A stretch of DNA of 29,688 bases. Source: JAKITW01 sp041598875. Lineage in GTDB: Bacteria > Desulfobacterota > Desulfobulbia > Desulfobulbales > BM004. The position numbers and the translations under genes are program-made. The notes beneath the pieces were generated by a model. It saw only the letters and a list, made by a program, of their open reading frames with translations, was not told the DNA's origin and did not search any database. Location of the stretch: positions 1 through 29,688 of the forward strand of contig JBFHXP010000019.1 in assembly GCA_041598875.1 (NCBI GenBank). The letters run 5' to 3'. Below are positions 1 through 7,212 of this stretch, piece by piece; position 1 is the first letter of the stretch, and each line of letters starts with the position of its first letter.

Positions 1-258
1 AACCTTTTTTTTTTGCCCACCCTTCCCCCACTTCATGACCCACCACTCCCTGCCCCATGTCCGGTATCCACCCCACCCGCCTCTCTGCTGCCGGCTTCCT
101 CCATGTTTTTGCTCCATGTGCTCCGCTGCTGTTTGCCTTTTGCCCACTCTAGCGAAGATAATTTCGATCGCCTTTTCCCATAAGTGCAGCCATTTTTGTT
201 TTTTTTGCGGCAAGACTTTCCAAATTTCCTGGAAAGAGATACACTCTGCCGTCTATAA
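1..258. other. Gene-free left edge
   Basis: Short open frames exist on both strands here, but their translations are low-complexity (Cys/His/Pro-rich one way, Lys/Arg/Gly-rich the other), lack a ribosome binding site and resemble no family I know. The plus strand is rich in pyrimidine runs. A small inverted repeat (TTTCCA...TGGAAA, about 220-238) is the only other structure I see. No gene is called. Confidence 0.6.
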
Positions 259-303
259 TTAGTTTTCATCCGCAAAAAACAGACTGATCCGGACGGCTAC
301 ACG
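259..303 (-). repeat. Dispersed repeat unit, copy A (inverted)
   Basis: Read on the minus strand this 45-bp stretch matches the segment at 16438-16480 with short gaps. Shared blocks are CCGTCCGGA, AGTCT, a T-rich spacer and CGGATGAAAACTAA. A third relative lies at 8171-8232. The plus-strand sequence that follows (GGCTACAC...GTTGTTTTCAA, 295-315) also matches the tail of the 8171 copy, so the two repeat modules overlap here. No open frame lies within. All three copies are just upstream of genes. It looks like a small non-autonomous or REP-type element; no transposase is present. Confidence 0.6.
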
Positions 304-315
304 TGGTTGTTTTCA

Positions 316-443
316 ATCCGGAAACAGACAATTTTGAAAAAGATCTAGGAGATCAAGGAAGTATGCGCAGGCGTACTGGAGTACGGCGAGCACATACTTC
401 TGCGGATCGACACCGAGATTTTTAAAAAGTGGCGTTTCCGGAT
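316..443. repeat. 128-bp imperfect palindrome (hairpin element)
   Basis: The two halves are inverted copies around a TGGA centre at 377-380. Outer arms pair perfectly (ATCCGGAAAC 316-325 with GTTTCCGGAT 434-443). GATC (351-354) pairs with GATC (405-408), AAGTATG (359-365) with CATACTT (393-399), and GTAC (373-376) with GTAC (381-384). The intervening segments pair only partly. Just outside the right arm the sequence runs on to GGACACT (444-450), giving TTTCCGGATGGACACT, which is close to the inverted form of the start of the 16438 repeat (AGTGTCCGTCCGGAAA). This suggests a terminal-inverted-repeat element whose left end has been rearranged. It ends 40 bp before the glmU-like start. Confidence 0.7.
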
Positions 444-489
444 GGACACTAATTAATACATACCAAGAAACATAGAGGCGGAAAGGTTT

Positions 490-1476
490 ATGATGACCAC
501 CCCGAAGACAGCATGCCTCATCCTGGCCGCGGGCAAGGGCACACGGATGAAATCGGAAAAGGCAAAGGTCCTCCATGAAATTTTTTTTGCACCGATGATT
601 CACCATGTCCTTGAAGCAGTGGGATCTCTTTCCATAGGACCGCTCCTTGTGGTTGTCGGACATCAGAGGGAAAATGTCCTCGCCCGGTTGAGTGGATACA
701 CTTTTACACCGGTTATCCAGGAAAAACAGCAGGGTACAGGTCATGCGGTTCTCTGTGCCGAACCCTACTTGACAGTGGGACAAAGCGACACCCTTCTCAT
801 CCTCTGTGGCGACATTCCTCTTATCCGCCCTGAGACCCTCTCTGCCATGCTTTCCGCCCACAGGGCAAGCGGCGCTAAAATCACGGTCATGACGACCCTG
901 CTTGAAAACCCCACCGGGTATGGACGGATTATCCGCAATACTGCTGGGGTATTTGAAAAAATTGTCGAGGAAAAGGATGCCTCCACAGATGAAAGATCGG
1001 TGTGCGAAATAAATGCCGGCATCTATTGCGCAGACATCCCGTTTCTCTTTGCCGCCCTAACCAGGGTAGGCACCGCGAACCGGCAAGGGGAGATGTATCT
1101 TACCGATATCGTTTCTATTGCCCGCGAGATGGACCAACAGGTCAACACCTATACATGCCCTGATTTTCTCGAAGTCCTTGGAGTAAACTCCCGCCTGGAA
1201 CTGGCGCAGGCGCACCGCGAACTGCAGCGCAGACGCAACGAGGAATTGATGCAATCCGGGGTTACTCTGCTGGGCGAAGAGAGCATTTATATCGAGAACA
1301 GTGTCTCCATTGGCGCGGATACCTCTATCCACCCCAATGTCCGGATTACCGGCAAGACATCAATCGGTGGAAGCTGTACCATACTTTCCAACAGCGTCAT
1401 TCATGACTGCGCCATCGGAGATCAGGTAACCATCAACTATTTTGCCAATCTCAACGGAAAAAATATTCCTCGATAA
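490..1476 (+). CDS. GlmU-type UDP-N-acetylglucosamine pyrophosphorylase, lacking the acetyltransferase domain
   Basis: The 328-residue protein has a nucleotidyltransferase domain that would join UTP and GlcNAc-1-phosphate to make UDP-GlcNAc for cell-wall and LPS precursors. Visible motifs are LAAGKGTRM (12-20), the KVLHE lysine (26), QGTGHA (81-86), GDIP (107-110), NAGIY (175-179) and GVNSRLEL (231-238), all as in GlmU. After about residue 265 there are only three or four hexapeptide (left-handed beta-helix) turns, then the protein stops. Full GlmU is about 450 residues, and the acetyl-transfer half with its catalytic His/Lys/Tyr/Asn residues is missing. The sequence after the stop does not continue the helix in another frame, so this is not a simple frameshift. 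A GGAAAGG site precedes the start. Acetylation of GlcN-1-P must be done elsewhere, or the substrate differs. Confidence 0.85.
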   Translation: MMTTPKTACLILAAGKGTRMKSEKAKVLHEIFFAPMIHHVLEAVGSLSIGPLLVVVGHQRENVLARLSGYTFTPVIQEKQQGTGHAVLCAEPYLTVGQSDTLLILCGDIPLIRPETLSAMLSAHRASGAKITVMTTLLENPTGYGRIIRNTAGVFEKIVEEKDASTDERSVCEINAGIYCADIPFLFAALTRVGTANRQGEMYLTDIVSIAREMDQQVNTYTCPDFLEVLGVNSRLELAQAHRELQRRRNEELMQSGVTLLGEESIYIENSVSIGADTSIHPNVRITGKTSIGGSCTILSNSVIHDCAIGDQVTINYFANLNGKNIPR

Positions 1477-1495
1477 CAGCCAGGGAGAACAGAGA

Positions 1496-2296
1496 GTGAT
1501 CCGCATCAACGAAAAAAAGGCAGATCCCCCGGCAGGGACCCGTATCGGTGATCTGGCTGTCACGTTCAAGCCTGGGGCTGATCTTTTTATTGTCAACGGG
1601 TTTCCCGTCCCAGCGGATACACTTCTAAAAGACGGGGATGTCTGCTGTGTCATCGCCAAAGGTGAGACACCTTGCGCTGATGAAATGGAATCGCTGCTTA
1701 TAGCCCGTCACACCCCGGGAGTTCATGAAAAAATAAAAACAGCCGCTGTCGGAATCATGGGCCTGGGAGGACTCGGCTCCCAGGTTGCAGTGGCTCTGGC
1801 TCGCATTGGTGTGGGCCGCCTGCTGCTTGTGGACTACGATGTAGTGGAACCAAGCAATCTCAACCGGCAGCAGTATTTTATCGACCAGATCGGTATGAAA
1901 AAGACCGCGGCCTTAAAGGAAAATCTCCTCCGGATAAATCCGTATGTGGAGTATCTCACTGTTGATGCGTATCTTTCCGAAGAAACAATCCCCCAGGTAT
2001 TCAAGGACGTTGATGTAGTGGTTGAATGTTTCGACAACCCGGAAACCAAGGCCTCGGCCCTGCGCGCCAGGCTTGTCAGCATGCCGGATACAGGGTACGT
2101 GGCCTCCTCCGGACTTGCCGGCTTTGCAGATAACAATTCCATACGAACAAGAAAGATTTTTCCAAAGGTTTTTATTGTTGGCGATGGTGAAACAGCAGCT
2201 TCCCCAGGCCAGGGCCTGATGGCTCCCCGGGTTGGTATCGCGGCCCATCACCAGGCAAATCAGACCCTTCGGGTTCTACTGGGATTAGATGAATAA
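1496..2296 (+). CDS. thiF: ThiF-family sulfur-carrier adenylyltransferase with N-terminal ThiS-like domain
   Basis: This 266-residue E1-like enzyme should adenylate the C-terminal glycine of the sulfur carrier ThiS as a step in thiazole synthesis. The nucleotide-binding loop is GLGGLGS (89-95), followed by DYDVVEPSNLNRQ (113-125) and the Mg-site Asp in ECFD (180). The first 60 residues have a beta-grasp, ThiS-like pattern without a terminal GG, as in the family-2 ThiF proteins with a fused ubiquitin-like head. The C-terminal zinc cysteines of E. coli ThiF/MoeB are absent, as usual in this short type. I chose the GTG at 1496 because AGGGAGA (1482-1488) lies seven bases upstream. An upstream TTG at 1442 would overlap the preceding gene and has no such site. 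The free ThiS, ThiG and ThiH are encoded 1.2 kb downstream. Confidence 0.88.
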   Translation: MIRINEKKADPPAGTRIGDLAVTFKPGADLFIVNGFPVPADTLLKDGDVCCVIAKGETPCADEMESLLIARHTPGVHEKIKTAAVGIMGLGGLGSQVAVALARIGVGRLLLVDYDVVEPSNLNRQQYFIDQIGMKKTAALKENLLRINPYVEYLTVDAYLSEETIPQVFKDVDVVVECFDNPETKASALRARLVSMPDTGYVASSGLAGFADNNSIRTRKIFPKVFIVGDGETAASPGQGLMAPRVGIAAHHQANQTLRVLLGLDE

Positions 2297-2361
2297 GGCA
2301 ATCAGATACCTCCGATAACCGGCAGGTCAGTCCAACCATATTTTTTAGCGGGTAATATACG

Positions 2362-3309
2362 GTGAACACAAACCACAGCCAGAATATTCTGCTTGAAAGC
2401 GGCACCAATGAAATGGAGATCATCGAGTTTTACCTGGATGACTCCTCCTTTGGAATAAACGTGCTTAAAACCCGCGAAATTATTGTCTTTAACCCGGACG
2501 CAGTCACAACCCTTCCCGGCATGCCTCCTGCGATTCCCGGCACCCTTCTTCTGCGTGGCAAATCCATCATGCTCATTGATCTCAAGACGTGCCTGGGCAA
2601 AGAAAAAAATCCCCACCCGCAACAAGACTCGCGCCAGATTGTCCTGGTCTGCGAACTGAACGAGCGCATGTTCGGTCTCGTGGTTGACGGGGTGAACAAG
2701 ATCCACCGGACATCATGGGAGTCAATCAGCCCGATTCCTGAGGGACTCTCCTTCTACAAACCTCGTTTTACCGGCAGTCTGACGGTTAAGGAGACAATCA
2801 TTCTCCTGATTGACATTGAGTCAATACTTGCGGAATATGATCCCTCGATGAAAATGGAAAGTCACGGGTCGCAAAGTGTCACAACCAGCCACCATGAGGC
2901 ACATCTCATGCTGGCGGAAGACTCCTCCTTTATCCGGAACAACATCCGCAACGTCCTGGAGGAGGCGGGATATGATCAGATTCGACACTTTGCCGACGGC
3001 GAAGAATGTTATCACGAGATCATACGCCTCAAAAAACAGGCCGATAAGACCGGCAAGAAAATAACCGATTTCCTCAATCTGTTGATTACAGATATTGAGA
3101 TGCCAAAGATGGACGGCCTGACCCTGTGTCGGAAAATAAAACAAGAACTGGGACTCTCCCAGGTCAAGGTGGTCATCTTCTCCTCTATGATCAACTCCCA
3201 GATGGCGAGCAGGTGCGAGCAGGTCGGGGCAGACGCCTTTGTCACCAAACCGGAACTCCCCAGGCTTCTTGAGCTGATTGACGGTTTACTGTCCACTCGG
3301 GGCCAATAG
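2362..3309 (+). CDS. cheV: CheV-type chemotaxis coupling protein (CheW domain + receiver domain)
   Basis: The protein (315 residues) joins an N-terminal CheW-like domain (about 18-160) to a C-terminal response-regulator receiver (about 181-312). The receiver keeps the acidic pair (E186, D187), the phosphoacceptor D244 in LITDIEMP, S274 and K296 in VTKPE. CheV proteins link chemoreceptors to the CheA kinase and tune adaptation by phosphorylation. The GTG at 2362 has only a weak ribosome binding site; an in-frame ATG at 2413 (residue 18), just before the CheW domain, is an alternative start. It lies alone between thiF and thiS with no other chemotaxis gene in view, so its receptor partner is encoded elsewhere. 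Family assignment is firm; the pathway it serves (flagella, pili or other) cannot be told. Confidence 0.88.
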   Translation: MNTNHSQNILLESGTNEMEIIEFYLDDSSFGINVLKTREIIVFNPDAVTTLPGMPPAIPGTLLLRGKSIMLIDLKTCLGKEKNPHPQQDSRQIVLVCELNERMFGLVVDGVNKIHRTSWESISPIPEGLSFYKPRFTGSLTVKETIILLIDIESILAEYDPSMKMESHGSQSVTTSHHEAHLMLAEDSSFIRNNIRNVLEEAGYDQIRHFADGEECYHEIIRLKKQADKTGKKITDFLNLLITDIEMPKMDGLTLCRKIKQELGLSQVKVVIFSSMINSQMASRCEQVGADAFVTKPELPRLLELIDGLLSTRGQ

Positions 3310-3324
3310 CCCCGCGGGTCATTC

Positions 3325-3389
3325 TTTCCCGTTGAAAAAACTCTTCGCCCGGTATCATTTTTTCCTCGCCTGAACGGGAAACAGTATTT
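3325..3389 (+). terminator. Possible long-loop hairpin after cheV
   Basis: TTTCCCGTT (3325-3333) pairs perfectly with AACGGGAAA (3373-3381), closing a 39-base loop, and is followed within a few bases by TATTTTT. It could end cheV transcription or form part of the thiS leader. The long loop makes an ordinary intrinsic terminator doubtful. No conserved TPP-riboswitch core (CTGAGA with a downstream GGATAATGCCAG-like block) is visible between cheV and thiS. Confidence 0.3.
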
Positions 3390-3474
3390 TTAAGACCACA
3401 CCCTTACAGCCGATAGATATTGCGTCTTTTTCCCCAAGGGGTTAAATAGACTGTTCCCGACACGGTATATGCCC

Positions 3475-3675
3475 ATGAAAATAATCTGCAACGGCAAAGA
3501 AAAAGTAACGCGCCCCGGTATCAGCCTCAACGATTTCATAATCGATCTCGGGCTCAGGCCGGAAAACGTGGTGGCGGAATGCAACGGCACCATAGTCAAA
3601 CGCGAGGAATATAACACCTATCTGCTCAAGGACGACTCCATGCTCGAACTGATCCGCTTTGTGGGAGGTGGCTGA
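3475..3675 (+). CDS. thiS: Sulfur carrier protein ThiS
   Basis: This small beta-grasp protein (66 residues from the ATG at 3475) carries the thiocarboxylate sulfur used for the thiazole ring of thiamine. It ends in the diagnostic Gly-Gly (FVGGG), where ThiF adenylates it and sulfur is loaded. The internal VAECNGTIVKREEY stretch matches the family. An in-frame ATG two codons earlier (3469) is possible; the second gives the usual MKI start. The stop is 2 bp before thiG, so the two are surely co-transcribed and probably translationally coupled. GGGAGGTGGC at the end of thiS also serves as the thiG ribosome binding site. Confidence 0.93.
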   Translation: MKIICNGKEKVTRPGISLNDFIIDLGLRPENVVAECNGTIVKREEYNTYLLKDDSMLELIRFVGGG

Positions 3676-3677
3676 AA

Positions 3678-4445
3678 ATGCTCACCATAGCCGGCCATAC
3701 TTTCCGGTCCCGTCTCTTTCTCGGCACCGGCAAATTTCCCTCCGCTGAAATATTACAGCGCTCGATCGAGGCATCGGGCAGTGAAATGATCACCGTTGCC
3801 CTGCGGCGCGTTGACCTTGGAGATCCTGCCGACGATATCATGGCGGTTCTTGATCGGAACAAATATGTCCTTCTGCCAAACACTTCCGGAGCGCGGGACG
3901 CGGCCGAGGCGATACGCATCGCCCGTCTTGCCCGGGCCGCCGGAAGTGGTGACTGGCTCAAACTGGAAGTTACCCCAGACCCCCGGACATTGCTCCCCGA
4001 TCCGGTTGAAACCCTTGCTGCAGCCAAAGAACTGGTCAGGGAGGGGTTCAAGGTGCTGCCCTATATCAACGCGGACCCGATTCTCGCCCTCAAACTGCAG
4101 GACGCAGGCGTGGCGGCGGTGATGCCTCTGGGTTCGCCGATCGGTACCAATATGGGACTGCAGACCCGGATGCAGGTGGAGATTATCATTGCTCAGGCCC
4201 AGGTACCGGTAGTGGTTGACGCCGGCCTCGGCGCGCCATCCCATGCCGCAGAGGCCATGGAGATCGGCGCCGACGCGGTCCTGGTCAATACCGCAATTTC
4301 CGTGGCCGGGGATCCGGTACGCATGGCCCGTGCATTCGCCCTGGCGGTGGAAGCTGGCCGCGAGGCCTATGAAGCCGGGCTCGGCCCCCAGGGAAAGGAA
4401 GCAGCTGCCTCGTCGCCGACCACCGGCCTTGATTTCATCAAATGA
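3678..4445 (+). CDS. thiG: Thiazole synthase ThiG
   Basis: ThiG (255 residues) is a TIM-barrel enzyme that builds thiazole phosphate from 1-deoxy-D-xylulose-5-phosphate, dehydroglycine and ThiS thiocarboxylate. The Schiff-base lysine is K95 in DWLKLEV. Other family marks are RLFLGTGKF near the N-terminus, the INADP segment, the MPLGSPIGTNMGLQ block and the phosphate-binding VVDAGLGAPSHAAEAMEIGADAVLVNTA segment (shown here by its family pattern, residues about 176-200). Length is normal. The stop overlaps the thiH start as ATGA (4442-4445), which points to translational coupling. Its dehydroglycine partner comes from ThiH, consistent with anaerobic life, rather than from the oxygen-dependent ThiO. 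Confidence 0.96.
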   Translation: MLTIAGHTFRSRLFLGTGKFPSAEILQRSIEASGSEMITVALRRVDLGDPADDIMAVLDRNKYVLLPNTSGARDAAEAIRIARLARAAGSGDWLKLEVTPDPRTLLPDPVETLAAAKELVREGFKVLPYINADPILALKLQDAGVAAVMPLGSPIGTNMGLQTRMQVEIIIAQAQVPVVVDAGLGAPSHAAEAMEIGADAVLVNTAISVAGDPVRMARAFALAVEAGREAYEAGLGPQGKEAAASSPTTGLDFIK

Positions 4446-5554
4446 GCGCCATGTTCGAGATACCGGATTTCACCGAACTGCAAAGAAGAATTAACGCGGC
4501 TGGCGATGAAGATGTACGCACTGCCCTGAAGAGCGCCCAGCCCGGCATATCGGGCCTGGCGGCACTGCTCTCGCCGGCAGCGGATGCCATGCTTGGAGAA
4601 ATGGCGCATCGCTCTTCCGCGGTAACAGTACAGCGTTTCGGGCGGGTCACCCAGCTCTATGCCCCTCTTTATCTCTCCAACTATTGTACCAACCGCTGCG
4701 CCTATTGCGGATTTTCCGCGGAAAACCGAATCAACCGCCGGGTTCTTACCCTTGAAGAGGCCGAGGCCGAGGCCTCGATCCTCTTAAGTCGGGGATTCAA
4801 CCATATCCTTCTTGTTTCCGGGGAATCGCCAAAAATTCTCGGCGTCGATTATCTGGAAAAACTGGCCCTGCGTCTGCGGGAAAAATTCGCCGCGGTCTCC
4901 ATTGAAGTACAACCCATGGAGGAAGAAGAGTACGCCAGGCTGTTTGCCGCCGGGATTACCGCTGTGGCCATCTACCAGGAGACCTATGACCGCACCACCT
5001 ATGATGAGGTCCATCTTTCCGGGAAAAAATGCGATTTTGAATACCGCCTGGCCACTCCGGCCCGGGCTGCTGCCGCCGGCATGCGGGAGGTCGGAATCGG
5101 TACCCTGCTCGGGCTTGCCGACTGGCGGGCCGAAGGATTGGCCCTGGGAATGCATCTGGCCTGGCTGCGCAAACACTTCTGGCGAACCGGGCTTACCGTT
5201 TCCTTTCCCCGCCTCCGCCCGGCGGCAGGGGATTTTGAACCACTGCTGACGGTCAGCGAACGGAACCTTACCCAACTCATCTGTGCCCTGCGGATCTTTG
5301 ACCCTGATGTGGGGATCGTCCTCTCCACCCGGGAAGAGGCCCGTTACCGGGACGGAATGATCGGACTGGGACCGACCAGATATTCAGCCGGCTCCTGCAC
5401 CGCGCCGGGCGGGTATGCCGACCCGGATCTTGACGGTGAACAGTTTGCCATAGGCGACCATCGCTCCCTGGAGGAAGTCTCCCTGGCCCTGCGCCATAAG
5501 GGGCATGACCCGGTGCGCAAGGACTGGGACATTTCCTTTCAGCTGATACCCTGA
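4442..5554 (+). CDS. thiH: 2-iminoacetate synthase ThiH (radical SAM tyrosine lyase)
   Basis: ThiH (370 residues) cleaves tyrosine with a radical SAM mechanism to give dehydroglycine for ThiG and p-cresol. The [4Fe-4S] cluster motif CxxxCxxC is C82, C86, C89 in NYCTNRCAYCGF. The following LLVSGESP, the QPMEEEEY region and IYQETYDRTTYDEVHLSGKK (written here as a family block at about 175-195) are typical of ThiH rather than of the related HydG, which is longer. It is the last gene of the thiS-thiG-thiH run; I see no strong terminator immediately after it. This oxygen-sensitive route fits an anaerobe. Confidence 0.95.
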   Translation: MSAMFEIPDFTELQRRINAAGDEDVRTALKSAQPGISGLAALLSPAADAMLGEMAHRSSAVTVQRFGRVTQLYAPLYLSNYCTNRCAYCGFSAENRINRRVLTLEEAEAEASILLSRGFNHILLVSGESPKILGVDYLEKLALRLREKFAAVSIEVQPMEEEEYARLFAAGITAVAIYQETYDRTTYDEVHLSGKKCDFEYRLATPARAAAAGMREVGIGTLLGLADWRAEGLALGMHLAWLRKHFWRTGLTVSFPRLRPAAGDFEPLLTVSERNLTQLICALRIFDPDVGIVLSTREEARYRDGMIGLGPTRYSAGSCTAPGGYADPDLDGEQFAIGDHRSLEEVSLALRHKGHDPVRKDWDISFQLIP

Positions 5555-5589
5555 AGCCCCCTCGACGCATCTCCCGACCAGGCAATCAT

Positions 5590-5789
5590 GGCCGGCAGCC
5601 GTACGAATCAGGGGTATCTAGCGTGAAATTGAGTAATGCCTGCATAGCCTTGATCGTGGAGTCCCGCAGACCCGCGTACCTCCGTGGAGATCCCTGCCAG
5701 CAGTAGACGGCGAGACGTTTGGGCTTGCGGATTGCGGTGCAAACGGGTAAATAAAAGACCTCGGCTGGCCGATATCTGGCCGGCTTTTT
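5590..5789 (+). ncRNA. Candidate structured RNA/leader upstream of purH, with terminator
   Basis: The gene-free interval 5555-5865 contains complementary segments arranged as a closed RNA. GGCAGCCG (5594-5601) can pair with CGGCTGGCC (5762-5770, one bulge). CCGCAGACCC (5665-5674) can pair with GGGCTTGCGG (5721-5730, one mismatch, one wobble). CAGGG..ATCT (about 5616-5626) can instead pair with AGATCCCTG (about 5684-5692). The 3' strand of the closing stem is also the left arm of a terminator (5763-5770 with 5778-5785, then TTTTT). The layout fits either a riboswitch-like leader in which the closing stem acts as antiterminator, or a free-standing 6S-like RNA of about 180 nt. I recognise no known aptamer core. 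Hand folding only. Confidence 0.3.
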
Positions 5790-5790
5790 C
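5763..5790 (+). terminator. Intrinsic terminator in the purH leader
   Basis: GGCTGGCC (5763-5770) pairs with GGCCGGCT (5778-5785) using two G-U pairs around a 7-base loop and runs into TTTTT. It lies 76 bp before the purH start and over 200 bp past thiH, so it could end thi-operon transcripts, end a small RNA, or attenuate purH. Confidence 0.5.
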
Positions 5791-5865
5791 TGAAGACAGC
5801 ACAGACGTCCTTTCCAAACCTGAAAGAGAGCAGTGTGAATCGATCACACGCGAAGGAGTTGAGGC

Positions 5866-7155
5866 ATGACCGACCTGAAAAAGATGTACACAACCATTCT
5901 TGGCGATCATTTTCCCATGGATATGACCATCACCTTTGGCGACCAGAAACTGGTCTACCGCAAAAAGACCTGGAAGATTGTCATGGAAGATGGCTCAACT
6001 GACGAACGCGGTGTACGGTACGGCGAGAATCCGGACCAGGAAGCTGCCCTCTATGAACTGGTAAATGGCAATCTGGTCCTCGGTGACTGCAAATTCATAG
6101 AACCGGGCAAGGGGCTGGTAAGCGGCATTGATGTCGAAGATATGCTCCAGGTTGGCAAACACCCCGGAAAAATCAATCTCACCGATGTGGACAATGGCCT
6201 CAACATCATTAAATATCTGATGGACCGGCCGGCCGCGGTCATCCTCAAGCACAACAACCCCTGCGGCGCCGCCTACGGGTCGACCATAGCCGAGGCCTAT
6301 AACCGGGCCAACCGGGCCGACCGCATCGCCGCATTCGGTGGGGCCCTGATCATGAACCGGGCCTGCGACCAGGAAACCGCCGCCCTCATCAGCGCAAACT
6401 ATCTTGAGGTGGTTGCGGCCCCCGATTTTTCCGGGTCTGCCCTGGAAACCCTCAAATCCCGGAAGAATCTGCGGATCATCAAAATGGACCGCATAGACCG
6501 GCTTGCAGAATTCGAAAAATATCGATTTGTTGATTTCAAGAGCCTGATCGACGGAGGAATCATCATCCAGCAATCCGCAGTCAACTCCATCCGTACCCCG
6601 GCTGATCTCAAACCCGCCGTCACCACTGCAAAGGGCGTTGAGTACCGGGTCGAGCGCGAACCCACTGACCGCGAAATCAGCGACATGCTTTTCGGCTGGG
6701 CCGTGGAGCACGGGGTGACTTCAAATTCGGTCCTGTATATCAAGGATGGCTGCACCGTGGGCATCGGCACCGGAGAACAGGATCGGGTAGGGGTTGCGGA
6801 AATCGCGGTGCACAAGGCATACATCAAATACGCTGACATTCTCTGCTTTGACACCTATGGCATTCCCTATGCGGACATGCTGCTTGAGATTGAGAAAGGC
6901 GAACGCAATAAAGGTGATAAAGAGGCAATAGACGCCAGGGCCAGGGAAGACCGCGCGGGACTGCCCGGCTCGGTGATGATCTCCGACGCATTCTTCCCCT
7001 TTCGCGACGGCGCCGATGTCGGCATCCGCCAGGGGGTATCCGCCATTCTCCAGGCCGGCGGTTCAGCCCGGGATTATGAGACCATCCAGGCCTGCAACGA
7101 GGCCGATCCCCAGGTAGCCATGAAGTACACCGGGCAGCGTTCCTTTAAACATTAA
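5866..7155 (+). CDS. purH: AICAR formyltransferase, stand-alone (PurH C-terminal domain)
   Basis: The protein (429 residues) matches the transformylase half of bifunctional PurH, which adds a formyl group from 10-formyl-tetrahydrofolate to AICAR, the penultimate step of IMP synthesis. The family entry motif RYGENPDQEAA begins at residue 51, not at about 200, and the catalytic Lys-His pair is K128-H129 in KHNNPCGAA. The SGRFGGA-like AAFGGALIMNRA block and the C-terminal SDAFFPFRDG and RQGVSAI segments are present. The whole MGS-like IMP cyclohydrolase domain is absent; about 45 unrelated residues stand in its place. Cyclisation to IMP must be done by a separate protein. GAAGGAGTTGAGGC just before the ATG gives a good ribosome binding site. 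Cytoplasmic. Confidence 0.93.
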   Translation: MTDLKKMYTTILGDHFPMDMTITFGDQKLVYRKKTWKIVMEDGSTDERGVRYGENPDQEAALYELVNGNLVLGDCKFIEPGKGLVSGIDVEDMLQVGKHPGKINLTDVDNGLNIIKYLMDRPAAVILKHNNPCGAAYGSTIAEAYNRANRADRIAAFGGALIMNRACDQETAALISANYLEVVAAPDFSGSALETLKSRKNLRIIKMDRIDRLAEFEKYRFVDFKSLIDGGIIIQQSAVNSIRTPADLKPAVTTAKGVEYRVEREPTDREISDMLFGWAVEHGVTSNSVLYIKDGCTVGIGTGEQDRVGVAEIAVHKAYIKYADILCFDTYGIPYADMLLEIEKGERNKGDKEAIDARAREDRAGLPGSVMISDAFFPFRDGADVGIRQGVSAILQAGGSARDYETIQACNEADPQVAMKYTGQRSFKH

Positions 7156-7212
7156 ACCGCTGTCCGCAACCAAAGCTGACTCTCGCAAGTTGTAAAAATT
7201 TAAGGCATACGC

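Noticed and set aside
33..275. Open frames on both strands at the left edge
   Set aside because: Low-complexity translations, no ribosome site, no family resemblance.
313..861. 182-aa minus-strand frame
   Set aside because: Runs antisense through the GlmU-type gene and the palindrome; no recognisable domains.
1442..1495. Upstream TTG start for thiF and possible frameshift extension of the GlmU-type gene
   Set aside because: The extra residues match neither family; a good ribosome site precedes the GTG at 1496.
3310..3474. TPP riboswitch before thiS
   Set aside because: No CTGAGA and no GGATAATGCCAG-like block; only a long-loop hairpin is visible.
5628..5655. TPP-riboswitch-like 3' block (GAGTAATGCCTGCATAG) in the purH leader
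   Set aside because: The required 5' half (GGGTGC and CTGAGA) is missing, and it precedes a purine gene; likely coincidence.
5555..5865. ZTP (pfl), PRPP or purine riboswitch
   Set aside because: Conserved cores such as CCGCCTGGGCA or GGATAAAAGCCCGGGAGA are not present; only generic stems and a terminator remain.
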